From Nageia nagi (Eukaryota; Pinophyta), in contig JBITNC010000001.1 in the NCBI GenBank assembly GCA_050084985.1, positions 82,150,001 to 82,214,000 on the forward strand: a stretch of 64,000 bases of DNA, in the 5' to 3' direction. The notes beneath the pieces were generated by a model. The model did no database searches and was not told the DNA's origin. It was given only the letters and a program-made list of their open reading frames with translations. Shown one piece after another: positions 21,520 through 33,346 of the stretch. The stretch's first letter is position 1, and each line of letters begins with the position of its first letter. Both the position numbers and the translations under genes were made by a program.

Positions 21520-21930
21520 TGTTTTTGCAGAGTTTGCGCTCATAAATGCCAAGTGTGACGAAAATGAACGTTTTTCTCAAGTTTAAGTCCGGGAGCTGTG
21601 GATGTAGCTAAGGTGACAAAAATAAGCGTTTTTGTCAAGTATGAGCTCAAAAAGCTCATAAATGATCATTATCACGAAAAAGAGTGTTTTGGTCAATTTT
21701 GAGCCCGGAAGTTGTCAATACAGTAAAGATGTGCATTTTTGCACCGTTTGAGCTCAGAAAGCTCGGAAATGATCATAAATGCAAAGTTGAGCTCAACATG
21801 GCCAGAAATGCTTGAAAATGCTGAAAAAGTCCGAAATGATTGTTTTTTCACACTTAAAGCCTAGAAATGTTGGAAATGGGCGAAATTGAATACTTTGAGC
21901 TCGGAAATGTCGGAAATGATGCATTCATGC
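21520..21930 (+). repeat. Degenerate repeats in the leader of the unknown gene
   Basis: Recurrent words GAGCTCAGAAAGCTCGGAAA, AATGATCATAAATG and GTTTTTGTCAAG occur every 70-90 bp, giving about five eroded units. They lie directly upstream of the long broken gene that starts at 22131. This recalls the minisatellite leader upstream of the gene at 56455. Confidence 0.6.
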
Positions 21931-22130
21931 ATTGATTATTTAAGTCATATTTTAACAATGTTGCATGTGCCAAAGCCAAAGACTTTTTTGTCACAAACAT
22001 TTGCTATCGAGTCTGCTTGCATTTGCATTAAAACATATAGGTCTGGCCAAGCATCGCATCCTTCTTTGCACCTCATCCAGTCTGTCAAGTTCAGTTGCTG
22101 CTAACACTGGTCTACTTGTGCAGGTTTGAG

Positions 22131-25100
22131 ATGTCAAAGATAAACTCTAAACTAGGAAAAACTAGAGATTTGCAGCTAACTAGATTGACCGAGTCCAGTC
22201 AGATCGAGTTTGTTAAAGAGAATCCTGAGGATACTTTGAGGCAGGCCAGATTCAAAAACAGTTTCACCCACATCTGAGACACCAACTGGTCATATACTGA
22301 CCCAATCAAAACATTACAAGCTATTGGGGAGTTAGATAAATTTCTGATCCTCAAGGATGTCATATGCACATCAAGACTGGCCATGACCACTCTAATCCCT
22401 TTTGTTGTTCCTTTTCTCAAGCTATGCTACGAAGTGGGCCGGCACGCCAAACATCGTGCCCTCTATGACACTGATGGTAAAAAGATCCTTGACTTCTCTC
22501 CACAGGGGATTGAGAAGGTTTTCAAATGGGAGAGCGAAGGAGTTGTCTATACTAAGAAGTCTTCGCGAGCTGGGGATCTCATCAAAGATTGGCGCGAGAA
22601 TGAGAGTAAGGGATTTACGGGAACAAGTTAATGAATGCAAAAAGAAAAATCTTCTACCCCATAGTGTCTATGATCATCAGTACGCTATCCAGGGTCACAG
22701 GCAAAGAAGATGATTTTAAATTTCAAAAGGAATTCACCAGGTACATTGATGTTATCGAAAATAGGCAGAAGATAAAGTGGAGAAAGGTGATAAGTGATTC
22801 CCTCTTGTTCCAGCTAGCTCAAAATGGCTCCTCAAAGAGGTTTTACATGAATTCCTACTTTGTTTTCCTTCTCCTCCATGGCAGAAATAGGAAATCAGCC
22901 CATGCAAACACAAAAGTCTTGAACAACCTTAAGAAGGTTGTATGGAGAACCTACCCCAAGTGGTGGCAAGAGTCCAAATGGGACTATTATGTAATGAGGA
23001 ACGACGGGTGGGAGTATCAAATCTACAAGGAGATAAAAGGGAAGCGGATGGTAAAGAGAACATCCAATTCTACTGTTGAGGCTATCCAAGGGCATGCAGA
23101 TTACTTTGTGGAAAACCCCGCACACACTTATATCCGGGTCTATGGCTCTGAAGCTAGACCTTATCTCTTGCCCCGATATGCCAACAATCACCTCATCTCA
23201 TGGAATTTTGCAGACAATTGTAGAATACACTTGTTCAACGTTGCAGGAGGCCAAGGAACTAGGTGTTGAACTGTCTTATTACCATTTCAATGAGAAACAT
23301 GCAGCTTCCCACTACAATTCGGAAGGAAGGATCCAATGCTTTTATAGATGGGCATTCAGAAATCCTATAGCCTATAAGCACCGACCTCTTGGAGACAAGG
23401 AAAGGTATAGGAATAACAGGGAGGAGAGGCAGATTCAAAAAGTTCATCATCAAATTTTGGCGGTTGAAGGACGTATTGATAGAAGAATCCAAAGCCTAAA
23501 TGAACCACGGGAAATACTAGCTGACAAATCCACTTCCTCCTTGAGAGTGAGGAAACATCAAGGACGGGTGGGGGAACATGCCACTCTACGTGGGGCTAAG
23601 CTTGGAATCCATACCGTTGTCAAAGAAATCACTAACGATGTTGACATCATGAAGGAGACAGGGTATCCAAATTTCCCACCTCAGCAACCTGAGGCAAGGA
23701 CTCAAGATAATGCTCCCACAACAAACCAACCTGAAGAGCCTGATCACTTCAAGCTTGTCTTCTGATTCTGAGACATCCTCTGAATCCTCAGGTTCGCACG
23801 AATATGGTCCAGAAGGAGGGATCGACAAAGAGAACGAGGATGGCGAAGACTCGCAATCTAATACAGAGGATACCCAAATCATAGACATTAAGGCAGAATC
23901 CTAGATAGAGGAGATTGGCGGAGCTTTGCCTACAGGATCAACATCAATGAGGCAGGTTGCTTCTTCAAAATCCGCCACCCCAACGAGGAAGAGGAGGTCA
24001 TCCCCCAAGAAGGAGACTTCTCACACAACCCCTAGCAAGCCTTCAAAATTAAGCAAAGCCTCTAAAACCGAAGATGGAGGAGATGACGAAGGCAAAGGCA
24101 AAAATGCAGAGCAAAGAAAGAAAAGAAAGCAGCAAGAACAAGGCCAGTTGAAATAAAGAGCCAACAATTGAGAATCGAGGAGATCCCCAAAGAGTCTGCC
24201 CTCACAAATACAGACACTACTTTGGCTAATGTTGCAACAAGTTCGGGTCCTCAGAAAGAATATGATCTTGATATTGATGCAGTCATGAAAGATCTCCAAA
24301 TGAGTTACAAAAGTAATGATGGCAAATCAAGCCAAAGAATGGAAAATACGTCGAAAGGCTCTCCGATTGAAGAGATAGATACCTTTGTATCTACGAAAAG
24401 TGATAGAGTGACAATCAACACATGTTACTCAAAGAAGAAGCATCCACAAGACTTGAAGGACATGCGGGTCCATACCAAGAAGTTCAAAGTCAAGAAAATT
24501 TCGTGGGCAGGACGCAAGCACGCTATTAATTATAACGTGGAAGAGATGGTCAAACAAGGGTCGAAAGAGAAAACATGGTCAAGGAGCTGAAAAGGGACTA
24601 GCTCACAAGAATAAACTGGTGAAGGAGATAGAAGCTGCCAAAATGACCGTCGAAGATGTCAAAGTGCAAGCCTCACTGAATATTAGCATAACAACGACCA
24701 TGGAAACCCTTGTCAATGTAGTAATGAGAGTGGTCAATGAGCTTTAGCTCCAACTAGTTGCCCTCACAAACGAGCAGAAGGGAGAAGAGAACATGGTCGC
24801 AGCTGTCCAGAACATTAGAAGAGCATCTGCGGGATAACCCAATTGAGTGTAGTACTGCCAGGAATTTGCTTATAACTTGTGTTGGTTAAGGTTTGCAGCA
24901 GGGGAACGCACCAATCTCACTCAAGCAAGAAATCGACCTCATGTCCCCTCTAACCTTTCAGTTGAGCCAGTTTGTGCAGCCGATCAGTTTCATTAACGAA
25001 GATGGGAGTGCAAGGCGAGTCGAGCTCAAAATGCAAGAAGTCCAAAACATCATAAGAGAGCTCATTTTCACAGAGGATGTGAATTTTCTAAGGGTCGGAA

Positions 25101-25323
25101 CTCATATTCAAGACCAACTGAACCTGGCTGTCTGGAAACTCTAGATGGAGGCCACCTCTCAGATTATCCTTGACTTTCATAATAGAAAGAATGAAGAGTT
25201 GTAGGATGTACTTGTCATAGGACTCGCCAAGGCCAAGGTTTTCTTCAATGACAAGTCTCATGGGATTCCTAAGGACGTCTTTGCTGCTGCCCACGCCAAA
25301 GTTGTCGATCCCACAAAGGGATA
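22131..25323 (+). pseudogene. Long broken gene of unknown family (folded N-domain, acidic/basic linker, coiled coil, C-domain)
   Basis: A splice-acceptor-like CTTGTGCAG precedes the ATG at 22131. The plus-strand coding signal then runs about 3.2 kb through several frames. The N-terminal region (22131-23700) has globular blocks such as TLIPFVVPFLKLCYEVG, KVVWRTYPKWWQESKWDYY and RVYGSEARPYLLPRY. A low-complexity linker (23700-24160) is acidic and then KR/S-rich with KRKQQEQ. A helical region (24170-24830) includes KEIEAAKMTVEDVKVQ. After a second acceptor-like GGTTTGCAG at 24888-24896 comes a C-terminal block (LTFQLSQFVQPISF, then KDVFAAAHAKVVDPTKG). Breaks are a TGA at 22275-22277, shifts near 22620, 23250, 23760 and 24160, and stops near 24595 and 25142. 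I do not recognise the family. It may be an element-borne gene. Confidence 0.6.
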
Positions 25324-25790
25324 GTTGGAAAATGCATATTTTATTTTCTGCTTTAAGACTTTTTATATTTTAAATTTTGCAATGTGACGGATGAATTTTT
25401 GCTCCAACATCTTTCATTGATTTTACATCTTCCATTCTATAAAGAGTTGAGAGAATGTAGTATAGAGTTAAAAGTGTTTTTCTTCTACGCCTCATTTGGT
25501 TGTCTAACATGTTTACGAATAAATTATAATATTATAATTTGTTAGATTGTCATAAACTAAAATCGACAATAAGATTTAAATTTGTTTTAATCATCTAGAT
25601 CCTCATTTTGATGCTCCAATAAGTATACTCTTATATATTGAATTCTAGAATAGGGAGATAATTGTTATTGTTGGCCATGAAACCCAAATCAACAACAATT
25701 AAATTCTTCCTTCAAAGAACTTTAAGCTAAATTAGAACAATGATTATACATATTAAGAACACAAGCTCGTTTGCACTCCAAGACCAACAA
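25324..25790. other. Non-coding; leader side of the minus-strand LTR
   Basis: AT-rich, no gene. Read on the minus strand it follows the PBS at 25791-25803, so it should be the start of a retroelement leader. The junction with the plus-strand gene near 25324 is not marked by any repeat I can see. Confidence 0.45.
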
Positions 25791-25803
25791 GGCTTTGATA
25801 CCA
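25791..25803 (-). promoter_or_regulatory. Primer binding site (initiator tRNA-Met type), minus strand
   Basis: On the minus strand, TGGTATCAAAGCC lies two bases beyond the CA end of the LTR. It differs at one base from the usual initiator-Met site TGGTATCAGAGCC. Confidence 0.8.
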
Positions 25804-25805
25804 AT

Positions 25806-27484
25806 TGTGGGTATTTGACTTTTAAAAACAATACCGCTCACTTGCACCTTAACCAAATAGCATATCAAAAAGAAGTCAATTCATAAACATCGTAGTTTTT
25901 TTGCATAACATACAGCATAAATGATTTCTTTCTATTCCTTTTTCAAATAAAAAGGATTATAAGCTCTACATATAAAAGGTAATTCACATTGTAATATTCC
26001 AAATTAGGAATTTTAGGAATTATCACAAATTATATCAAGAAAAAGCAAAGAGAAGCCAAGTATGTATGCCAAGAGACCAAATCAGAATTTATTATTGCTC
26101 AAAAGGACAAGTACACTACTCAAACAGCATCCAAATCGACCTCTAGGGCTGGACGAATCACTTTAAGACACAAAAGATGGCCCAAAGGGCTAGACATCTA
26201 GCTTACTAGCAAGATCTGAAGATCCAATGCACTCCATAGCACTCCCATTGGATGGCATCACACTGCTAAGGCCTCTAACACCCAAATTTGGATGTTGAAG
26301 GTCTTCAAAAAGTTTGGTAGGAACTTAATGAGGCTCCACCAAGGGCACAAAAGCTTGATGAGGCTTTCAATCCTCCTTAGGAAACGAAGAACTTGAAGCT
26401 CCCCAATCCAGTCGAAAATAATAACAAACGACTAAGGTCAAAATACCAACGTCTAGCCTAAACATGCAATATTCAATTCCTTAAACAACACAAAACCAAC
26501 GAATGAGAAATACAAGAATGTAGATGACAATCATTCCAACACATGCATAGAACAAGCACAATATGAGATCCAGAAACCCTCGATATGTATATTCATAATA
26601 TGAAGCTATACAAAATCATACAAAGCCCCTAGGGCAGTCATGGGCTTCTCAAGAGCCAAACTGAATACAATGATGACAACCTTCAATCACTTCGAAACCA
26701 TGGGACAGATCTATCCCCACAAATCTAAATTCTTCTCCACTGAAGGAGCCCTCCTCGATCTCTCGTTAACCAACTGAACAATAGGAATAAACCCTCGAGT
26801 ACCATCGGATGGGCAAAGGGGCTCCACCAATGTCGCAAATAATTAGGATCCCAATGCCTGACTACCCTCTACATGCTTCGTCTAGGAATAGAATGCTTAG
26901 CTCCATTAATTCTTGTTGTCCAATGGACTAATAAGAGTATAATAATTAATTGTGTCCAGTAATGAGCCTCCTATGTATATTTATACATTATCTTGTCAAG
27001 GTTGTCTAGGAATCACCATCAACATTGGCCTCTTGGTGGCTCGGAATACACAACGTGGGTGTCTAATGGCTAGACATACCAACGTGAGGTCCCAGGGTGC
27101 ATTAAGTGCCAACGGTTGGGTTAAGGGGTGCCACGCATGCTCGTGAAGTGAAAGGGGGATGACGTGGGGTCCAACAACACAACTGGGTCAACGTAGTATG
27201 TGGGGTCCTCCCCAAGCCTGGCGCAAGCATACAAGTGACCATGTAACACATAAATAGACCTTGGGATTCCCACAAATATTATCAAAATCTTCAAGCATTA
27301 TAAATAGTCCTAATCTGTCCTTAGGAGGGAGACATCCCACTTGGGGCTCACAGTGGGGTCCATTGACCCATTAAGTCTCCTATCCTAAGTTACAACGTAA
27401 AGAACAATGCATAAGAAGAGTAAATTCCAAATAGATCCTTCCGGATCCTACAATTAATGACTGGAGAACAAGGTGGACATCACA
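25806..27484 (-). repeat. Long LTR (1,679 bp) of a minus-strand Ty3/gypsy element
   Basis: On the minus strand it starts TGTGATGTCCACC at 27484 and ends ATACCCACA at 25806. A polypurine tract (GAGAGGGGAGGCTT) precedes it and a PBS follows it. A single LTR with both signals means it serves as the 3' LTR of the pol remnant on its right and has the leader of another copy on its left. This is expected after recombination between adjacent copies. No second copy of this LTR is visible in the window. Confidence 0.8.
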
Positions 27485-27521
27485 AAGCCTCCCCTCTCAA
27501 GATTGCTTGGCTTCAAGCAAT
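27485..27521 (-). promoter_or_regulatory. Polypurine tract with an adjoining 8-bp stem-loop
   Basis: Minus strand: ATTGCTTG, loop AAGC, CAAGCAAT (27502-27521), then CTTGAGAGGGGAGGCTT next to the LTR start. The same stem next to a similar purine tract occurs at 38281-38316 and 44310-44345. Confidence 0.75.
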
Positions 27522-27689
27522 TCAATGATGGATGTGTGAGTATGTCTGCTCCTTCCCACATTGAGTCTTCATCCGGCAGGTCCTTCCATTTGATGAGGTA
27601 CTCCTGAATCTATCTCCAACACCCTCTTCGGAATTAGAACCAACTGTCCCTCATCATCAAGTGGAGGGAAAACAGTGGATGATATGTCC

Positions 27690-28560
27690 TACTACCCCAC
27701 AACCTTCTTCAAGAGTGAGTCGTGGAAGGTGTTATGTATCCTACTCGCTTGTGGCAACTCCAACTCATAAGCAACATCTCCCACCCTGCGTAGGACCTTG
27801 TATGGGCCGAAGAACCTTGGTTGCAAATTCTCTGCCTTCCATTTCTTGAGTGATGATTGTCGGAATGGATGCAGTCTCAAATACACCATGTCTCCCACCT
27901 CAAAGCTTCTCTTTGTCCGATGCTGATCATAGTATGTCTTCTGCCAATTCTAGGCCATCTGCAAGTTCTCCTTCGGCTCTCTCATAATGTCTTGGTACTC
28001 CTGCAAGAAATCGTTAGCCTTGGGTGCCCTTCCTTCATCAAAAATCAGATTTGTGAAGTTGGGAAGATCATAACCATATAGAGCTCATAAAGGAGACATC
28101 TTAATTGACATATGATGAGTGGTGTTATAGCAATACTCTCCAATGTGCAGCAAATTGACCCATGACTATTGTTATCCCGTCACATAATGTCTCAAGTATC
28201 CCACCAACCATTTGTTAACGATTTCCGTCTATCCATCTGTTTGTGGGTGGTAGCTGGTGTTGGGAGTGAGATCCATCCCACTCAATCGGAACAACTCCTG
28301 CTAGAACAAACTCATAAACTTGTTGTCCCGATCACTCACTATTCTCTTTGGCAACCCATGCAACCTGAATATCTTCCTGAAGAATAGATCAGCTATCTAT
28401 GCAACCGTATGGGTGGTGGTGATGGTGAGGAAGTAGGCTAACTTGGTGAGTCTATCCACCACTACCTAGATGCTATCCTTGCCTTGGGCCTTAAGTAGGC
28501 CAGTGATGAAGTCCATGGAGATATCCTCCCATTTCTACTGAGGAATGGGAAATGGCTGAA
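27690..28560 (-). pseudogene. Ty3/gypsy integrase core and C-terminal domain
   Basis: The minus-strand translation shows [41 protein letters not shown] and YHPQTDG followed by TE, the D,D,E blocks of an integrase. Several codons are stops, for example TAG at 28229-28231 where the family has Gln. The C-terminal piece from 27898 down to 27692 is open and reads GDMVYLRLHPFRQSS, then FGPYKVLRRVGDVAYEL, the GPF/Y module. This is typical of chromovirus-like Ty3/gypsy elements. I do not see a chromodomain before the LTR. Confidence 0.85.
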
Positions 28561-28589
28561 GTAATGATCCAGGCTTCATATGCTCCTCC

Positions 28590-28778
28590 TTATTCTCCTG
28601 AAAACGTTCTACACTCTTGGACGTGCCTCAAGATGTCTTGCCCTGGGTGTCTTGCTAGAGGGGTATTGTGGAGTGCATGCAATACCTTCTTCCTAACCTC
28701 AAACGTTGGGGTTAAGAAGATATAGTTCCTCTTCAGGATTAGCCCTTCCTTGACTATATACCTTTTGTTCTTCACCAC
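28590..28778 (-). pseudogene. Ty3/gypsy integrase zinc-binding domain
   Basis: The minus-strand frame reads YIVKEGLILKRNYIFL, then VLHALHNTPLARHPG, DILRHVQE. This is the HHCC domain that precedes the integrase core in Ty3/gypsy elements (LHxTPxxGHxG pattern). The G of the usual GHPG is Arg here. It lies between RNase H (28818-29345) and the core (27690-28560), in correct order on the minus strand. The Cys pair is not clearly readable because the frame ends early at CRTFSGE. Confidence 0.75.
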
Positions 28779-28817
28779 CTCGCTAAGAATACCGGAGAAA
28801 AACTCATCCTGAGCACA

Positions 28818-29420
28818 TTAATCCATGACTTCCTTCTTCCATTCAACCGTAATAGAGGAGAGAGAGTAGAAAGAGGGACTTCTGGATAGCGCATCTGAAG
28901 TTGTGTTCTTCTTCCCCTTTACATACTGGGTCTCAAAATCAAACGACTGAAGCTTTCTTACCCACCTTTGTTGCTTCTCGCTCAAGTTTGTCTGGCTAAG
29001 GAAATACTTCAAGCTATTGTGGTCACTTCGAATGATGAAGAGCCCACAAACCAAGTATTGCTTAAACCTCTCCAACGCATGCATAATAGCCAACATCTCC
29101 TTGTCATACACTCTGAAACTCTGCTTTGCGTTAGACGGCTTATGGCTCTCAAAAGCAATCGATTGCCCATTCTGCATCAACACAGCTCCAATGCCCAACT
29201 TGGAGGCATCACACTCCACGGTGAAGGGGACTAAGAAATCTAGTATGGCCAAACACAGGCATGTACACATGACCTCCTTGAGTCTCTCAAAGGCTTCCTG
29301 AGCCTCATTACCCCAAACAAATGCATCCTTCTTAGTGAACTGCATGAGGGGGGCAGCTAGGTAGGAGAAACTACAAATGAACCATCCATAGTAGTTGCAC
29401 AGCCCTAAGAACCCTCACAG
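28818..29420 (-). pseudogene. Ty3/gypsy RT C-terminus and RNase H
   Basis: The minus-strand open frame of 175 codons begins at the RT/RNase H boundary (APLMQFTKKDAFVWG) and carries the RNase H blocks TVECDASKLGIGAVLMQ, YDKEMLAIMHALERF and IIRSDHNSLKYFL. It ends in KGKKNTTSDALSR. The active-site residues D, E and D are visible. Upstream, the RT thumb (GFLGLCNYY) can be read to about 29420 with a stop. The RT palm is missing, because the element is truncated near 29435. Confidence 0.88.
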
Positions 29421-29435
29421 CTTATACAAGTTTGG

Positions 29436-31474
29436 GATATTACACACACCTAGACTATGCTTATACTATCCTATTATAGAGGCTAGAAATAACCCTTGAT
29501 CCTCGCTTTAGTTACATTTGTTATCTAATTGTCAAAACAAAGAGAATATATGACACATAAGCCACCAAACAACTATCAATGATGAATAAAATCAATTTCA
29601 AGAATTCTTGTTTTATTACATTTCTCATGATTTATTGCTTTTCCTAATGTGACCCTTCGATTATATAATTCTGAACAAAGGAATCATAGTTTTGAAGTGA
29701 CAAATCAGCTTGACTCTTCTACAATGTACAACAAACATAAGAGAGGACTTGAAATTTGTATTCCTCCTCCTCCATCAACATCACCATTTCAATAGACATA
29801 AAGAGGAAGAGGAGCAAACTTAGATTTCCCAAACCTTGAATCAACATGTGAAAATTTTTACTCTATGACTAAGTCTGATGTAAAGAATATGAAAGTGGAT
29901 TGGGGTTTATGTTGGATGGTAAAAATTTTGAATAAAGGCAAACTTAAGATTGAAAACAAGGGAAAGTGTTAGAAATAACTTTTACCTTAGAAATATTTTT
30001 TGTCTTCATGAAAGACTCAAATAAAATTTTTTAATTTTCTCTTTTGTATACAAGCAAATCAGTAAAGTTTTGAAAAATGTAGCATTGTTCCTTTTGTCTC
30101 CAATTCAAGCCTTAAAAGACCTCTTTGACATACAGTTTAGGATTTTACATTGTATTTTAATAAAGATAATTTCTTAAACACAAACAATAAAAACTAAACA
30201 ACATAATAAAAAGAAAAAAACTTTTCTTTTTTCTTCTTGCACTCAAATCTGGAAATTGAAATGAAGAAAATTACAAGTGAAACAAGTATGCATGCATATA
30301 GTCTATTGCATTATCATGGAACTCTACACATATAGTGGACTACCACAATATACTCCAAAAAGTGATACTTTCAACTTCCAAAGAAAAGAAAACTTTTAAA
30401 TCTGAAACTACAACTTTCAACTCAAGAGGAACTTTTTGTTTAGAAAAAATTGGGTTGTATCCACAAGCCCTACAGATCATGTTGGTTCATGCAACACTTG
30501 TCTTGTTCTTCAATCTCTAAAACACCCAAGAGATCCCTCACCCATGCTTTAAATATATAGCTTGCATAACATCATAGATAGGATAAGTCAACTTTATTTA
30601 ATGTGGATGAATGGAGATAAGATTTAATGCAAAAACCTTTTGAAATGAGCACAACAAAGGGTAAGAATTCATACATGTTCACAACTGGGATAAGGATGGA
30701 ATCGACAACATTCTTAAACACATACATCTTGTTAAAATTTGATGTGATAGTCTCATTAATGTGCACATGTAAGATATATATATGGGTTAGTGAGGCCCAC
30801 CTTTGTTGTTCAAGTAATTTATCACATTACAAAAGATAATTATTCTTTGTTGTCTATTGGAGATACTTCCTGTATTACATATGATTGTACCATATGTTGT
30901 AATATGTTAAATGAGAAATTACATTCAAGGTTCTAATAATTGTAGAAATAATATTGTTTCCATCTTTTTCTATGTGATGCTTCTGTAGATCTATGTACAA
31001 TGCATGTGTAATAATTCTAATATCAAAGCAATGTTCAAGGGAAAGAAAAATGTAGTGCTCCATGTAAGGCCCACTCTTAGGTTTGCAAATCCAAATTCTA
31101 TCAACTCCAAAATTCATGTATTACATCAATACAACATTCATTAATAGAGGAAAAAGTGGCTTATCATTTCACCTTCCTCAAGAGACTCTTTAAATACCTA
31201 AACACTTTACAACTTCATCTTACTATGATCTTTGGAATTCCTCCAAAACACAAATCCAAAAATACATAACTGTGGTTTCAACTCACTTAGACGAATCAAA
31301 TGATGTGGCCACATCATTCCAAATGTCCTTGTTTGTCTCTTCACTCCTCACAGTTTGACAATAGCTAGAGGCTGAAGTCCTCTTTTCGTGCTTCATCAAC
31401 AGCATGAGGCTTGTTGATCGCACTGTAGTTCAAATATCTTTATCTGTCATCTAAGACTCCAGAGTTCTCGGATT
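29436..31474. other. Non-coding AT-rich sequence
   Basis: Only short, overlapping open frames without domains are present. No LTR ends, PBS or target duplication were recognised. The truncation point of the minus-strand gypsy element lies near 29435. Confidence 0.5.
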
Positions 31475-31665
31475 TGCACCGATTGGCAAGGCACCATTGT
31501 CAGTTCATGTTTCATTAGATAATCGTTAGTATCATCTAGAGTGTTTTGTTCCAACTGTAGTCTCTGGGTTGGAACAAATAGTTCCTAAGCTCGGTATACT
31601 CTGATGAGGCTAGCTTATATTCGGATTTACACCGATTGGTAGTGAACCAATGTCAGTTGATGAGC
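31475..31665. repeat. Two copies of a 45-bp block 142 bp apart
   Basis: TCGGATTTGCACCGATTGGC, then CCATTGTCAGTT, at 31478 onwards recurs with a few changes at 31620 onwards (TCGGATTTACACCGATTGGT, then CCAATGTCAGTT). CGGATTTRCACCG is partly palindromic. Confidence 0.6.
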
Positions 31666-32016
31666 TTGAATGCTCAAGTATCCCGTTGATTTCATTAAGG
31701 TCCCTAAGCTAATTATATTATCCACGACTAAAGCAAAACATGCTAACCTATTTACATTGCAAAAAATAAAACTAATCTACTAGATCACGGATTTTTCGTT
31801 AATACTAGGATTGAAGACCTTGTTTTGATCTACCCTTAGGTGGAACCACTAAGTAGTATAGTCTCCATATGACATGTCTCCAAACTAAAAAAATAACAGT
31901 GACAAGGAACTTTGACATGTCACAAAACATACACATGAGATATTAAAAGAATCTCCTCTGAATTGATATGAATCTTTGAAAGGAGCATATGAGTTCTCTT
32001 TACTGGCTATCTCATG
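31666..32016. other. Non-coding gap before the minus-strand gypsy relic
   Basis: Nothing recognised. Confidence 0.5.
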
Positions 32017-32616
32017 CTATAAGGGTTCATCCATTCCAAATGCTTCATTGATTGCAACAACCGACTTATTGATGGAATCAACCAATTCATTCTGACTTTC
32101 ACAACTCTCAACTTCTTCTATACCAAAGGATGGAAAATTTAAGCGTTGTGGCATAAGAATTCTCAGAATATAACCTTGATACTCTTCGTCACTAGAATCG
32201 AGATCACTTACATCTTCTAGTTCTCTGAATGCAGAATTTTGATCTATCTTTATTGAATCTTCATTATTTTGCAAGAATAAGAAGTCATCAATCAACACCG
32301 CACATTCTTCAAATTCATCTTCACATTTTGTACTAAGAGAATCATCTATGTTTGGCTCAAGATGTGTGAAACTGCTTTTCTCTTCAGAGTCACCAACTTT
32401 TGAATATGAATCAGACTCATCTTTATCTTGAAAGAACAAGAGGTCATTGATTGTGGCCTCCCATTCATCAACTTTATCTTTATGTTCTAAACTGAAGGAT
32501 TCATCTGATTCTGTGTCAAGATGTATTAAGCTATCTGTTTCAATGTCGTCTAATAATGAATATGAACCACACTTATGGTCATCCTCATTATCAATCTCCT
32601 TCTTTCCCATTCCCAT
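32017..32616 (-). CDS. Acidic linker of a gypsy polyprotein (open 199-codon frame)
   Basis: The minus-strand frame of 199 codons is rich in Asp, Glu and Ser, with repeats of the type IDDFLFLQN and INDLLFFQD. It ends NELVDSINKSVVAINEAFG. It has no catalytic motif. It follows the protease-like frame at 32626-33021 after a short break, so it most likely is the variable acidic spacer between protease and RT of a Tat-type Ty3/gypsy element. The RT itself is not found further left, so the element is truncated. A host acidic protein is a less likely alternative. Confidence 0.5.
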   Translation of the reverse strand: MGMGKKEIDNEDDHKCGSYSLLDDIETDSLIHLDTESDESFSLEHKDKVDEWEATINDLLFFQDKDESDSYSKVGDSEEKSSFTHLEPNIDDSLSTKCEDEFEECAVLIDDFLFLQNNEDSIKIDQNSAFRELEDVSDLDSSDEEYQGYILRILMPQRLNFPSFGIEEVESCESQNELVDSINKSVVAINEAFGMDEPL

Positions 32617-32625
32617 CTCGTCTTC

Positions 32626-33021
32626 CTAATCAAAAAAGAATTCAAAGGTGAGATCATTCTCAAGAACATCTTCATGTTTAGATTTTGTCGAGTTTTGATC
32701 TTCCTTGAAAGAGTGATCACTTCTATTTTCTGATTCTTCATCATCGGACTTTGGGTTATAACCATAATCATTAATAATGTGTAACCATTCTTTGCTAAAC
32801 CATATCGAAAATGCATTTGGGATATTCAATACCAAAAGGTCTATGATATGTACTAGGCATAATCCCGTAAGTTGCATTCTGACATCTCTCACTATCCCAA
32901 CTATCTGTACTTTAACATCAATAAATTCAAAACTTTCTTCGGGATATGGGGTTGGAACAAGTCCAGCCTCACAACACGCTCCATATGACATGATGTCATA
33001 ATCTAAATCAGGTTGTACCAT
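32626..33021 (-). pseudogene. Gypsy aspartic-protease C-terminal region
   Basis: The minus-strand frame of 131 codons contains VKVQIVGIVRDVRMQLTGL, then LLVLNIPNAFSIWFSKEWLH. This matches the end of retropepsin-type domains in plant Ty3/gypsy elements, whose consensus there is an Ile/Val-rich DVP(D)A followed by a GMLLSRxW-like block. I cannot see the DTG active site. The part upstream is frameshifted (33021-33340). It continues into an acidic tail that overlaps the start of the next frame. Confidence 0.55.
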
Positions 33022-33346
33022 GCAATTGAGAGAGGTTGTGTTTTTGTCGTAGATATCAACAAATAACGAGAATGGTTGGTATTCTTCTATCTCTTGTTCT
33101 GGATCTGATTCTTCTGATGTGCCATATTCTAAATGTTCATTGGTTTCTTCATTCTGCTCAAAAGAATAAGGGGAATTTGAGGGTTCTGATTCTATGGGGC
33201 GGGGAATTTGAGGGTTCTGATTCTATGGGGTTGATCTGTTCTTTAATAACATCATTCTGTTTGAGTCCTTGAATTGGTGTAAACTCTAAAGAAGCTGAAC
33301 GGAAACTGTGTTGAAGGCTTTTATTCAATGATGCCTCTCTTTTCGC

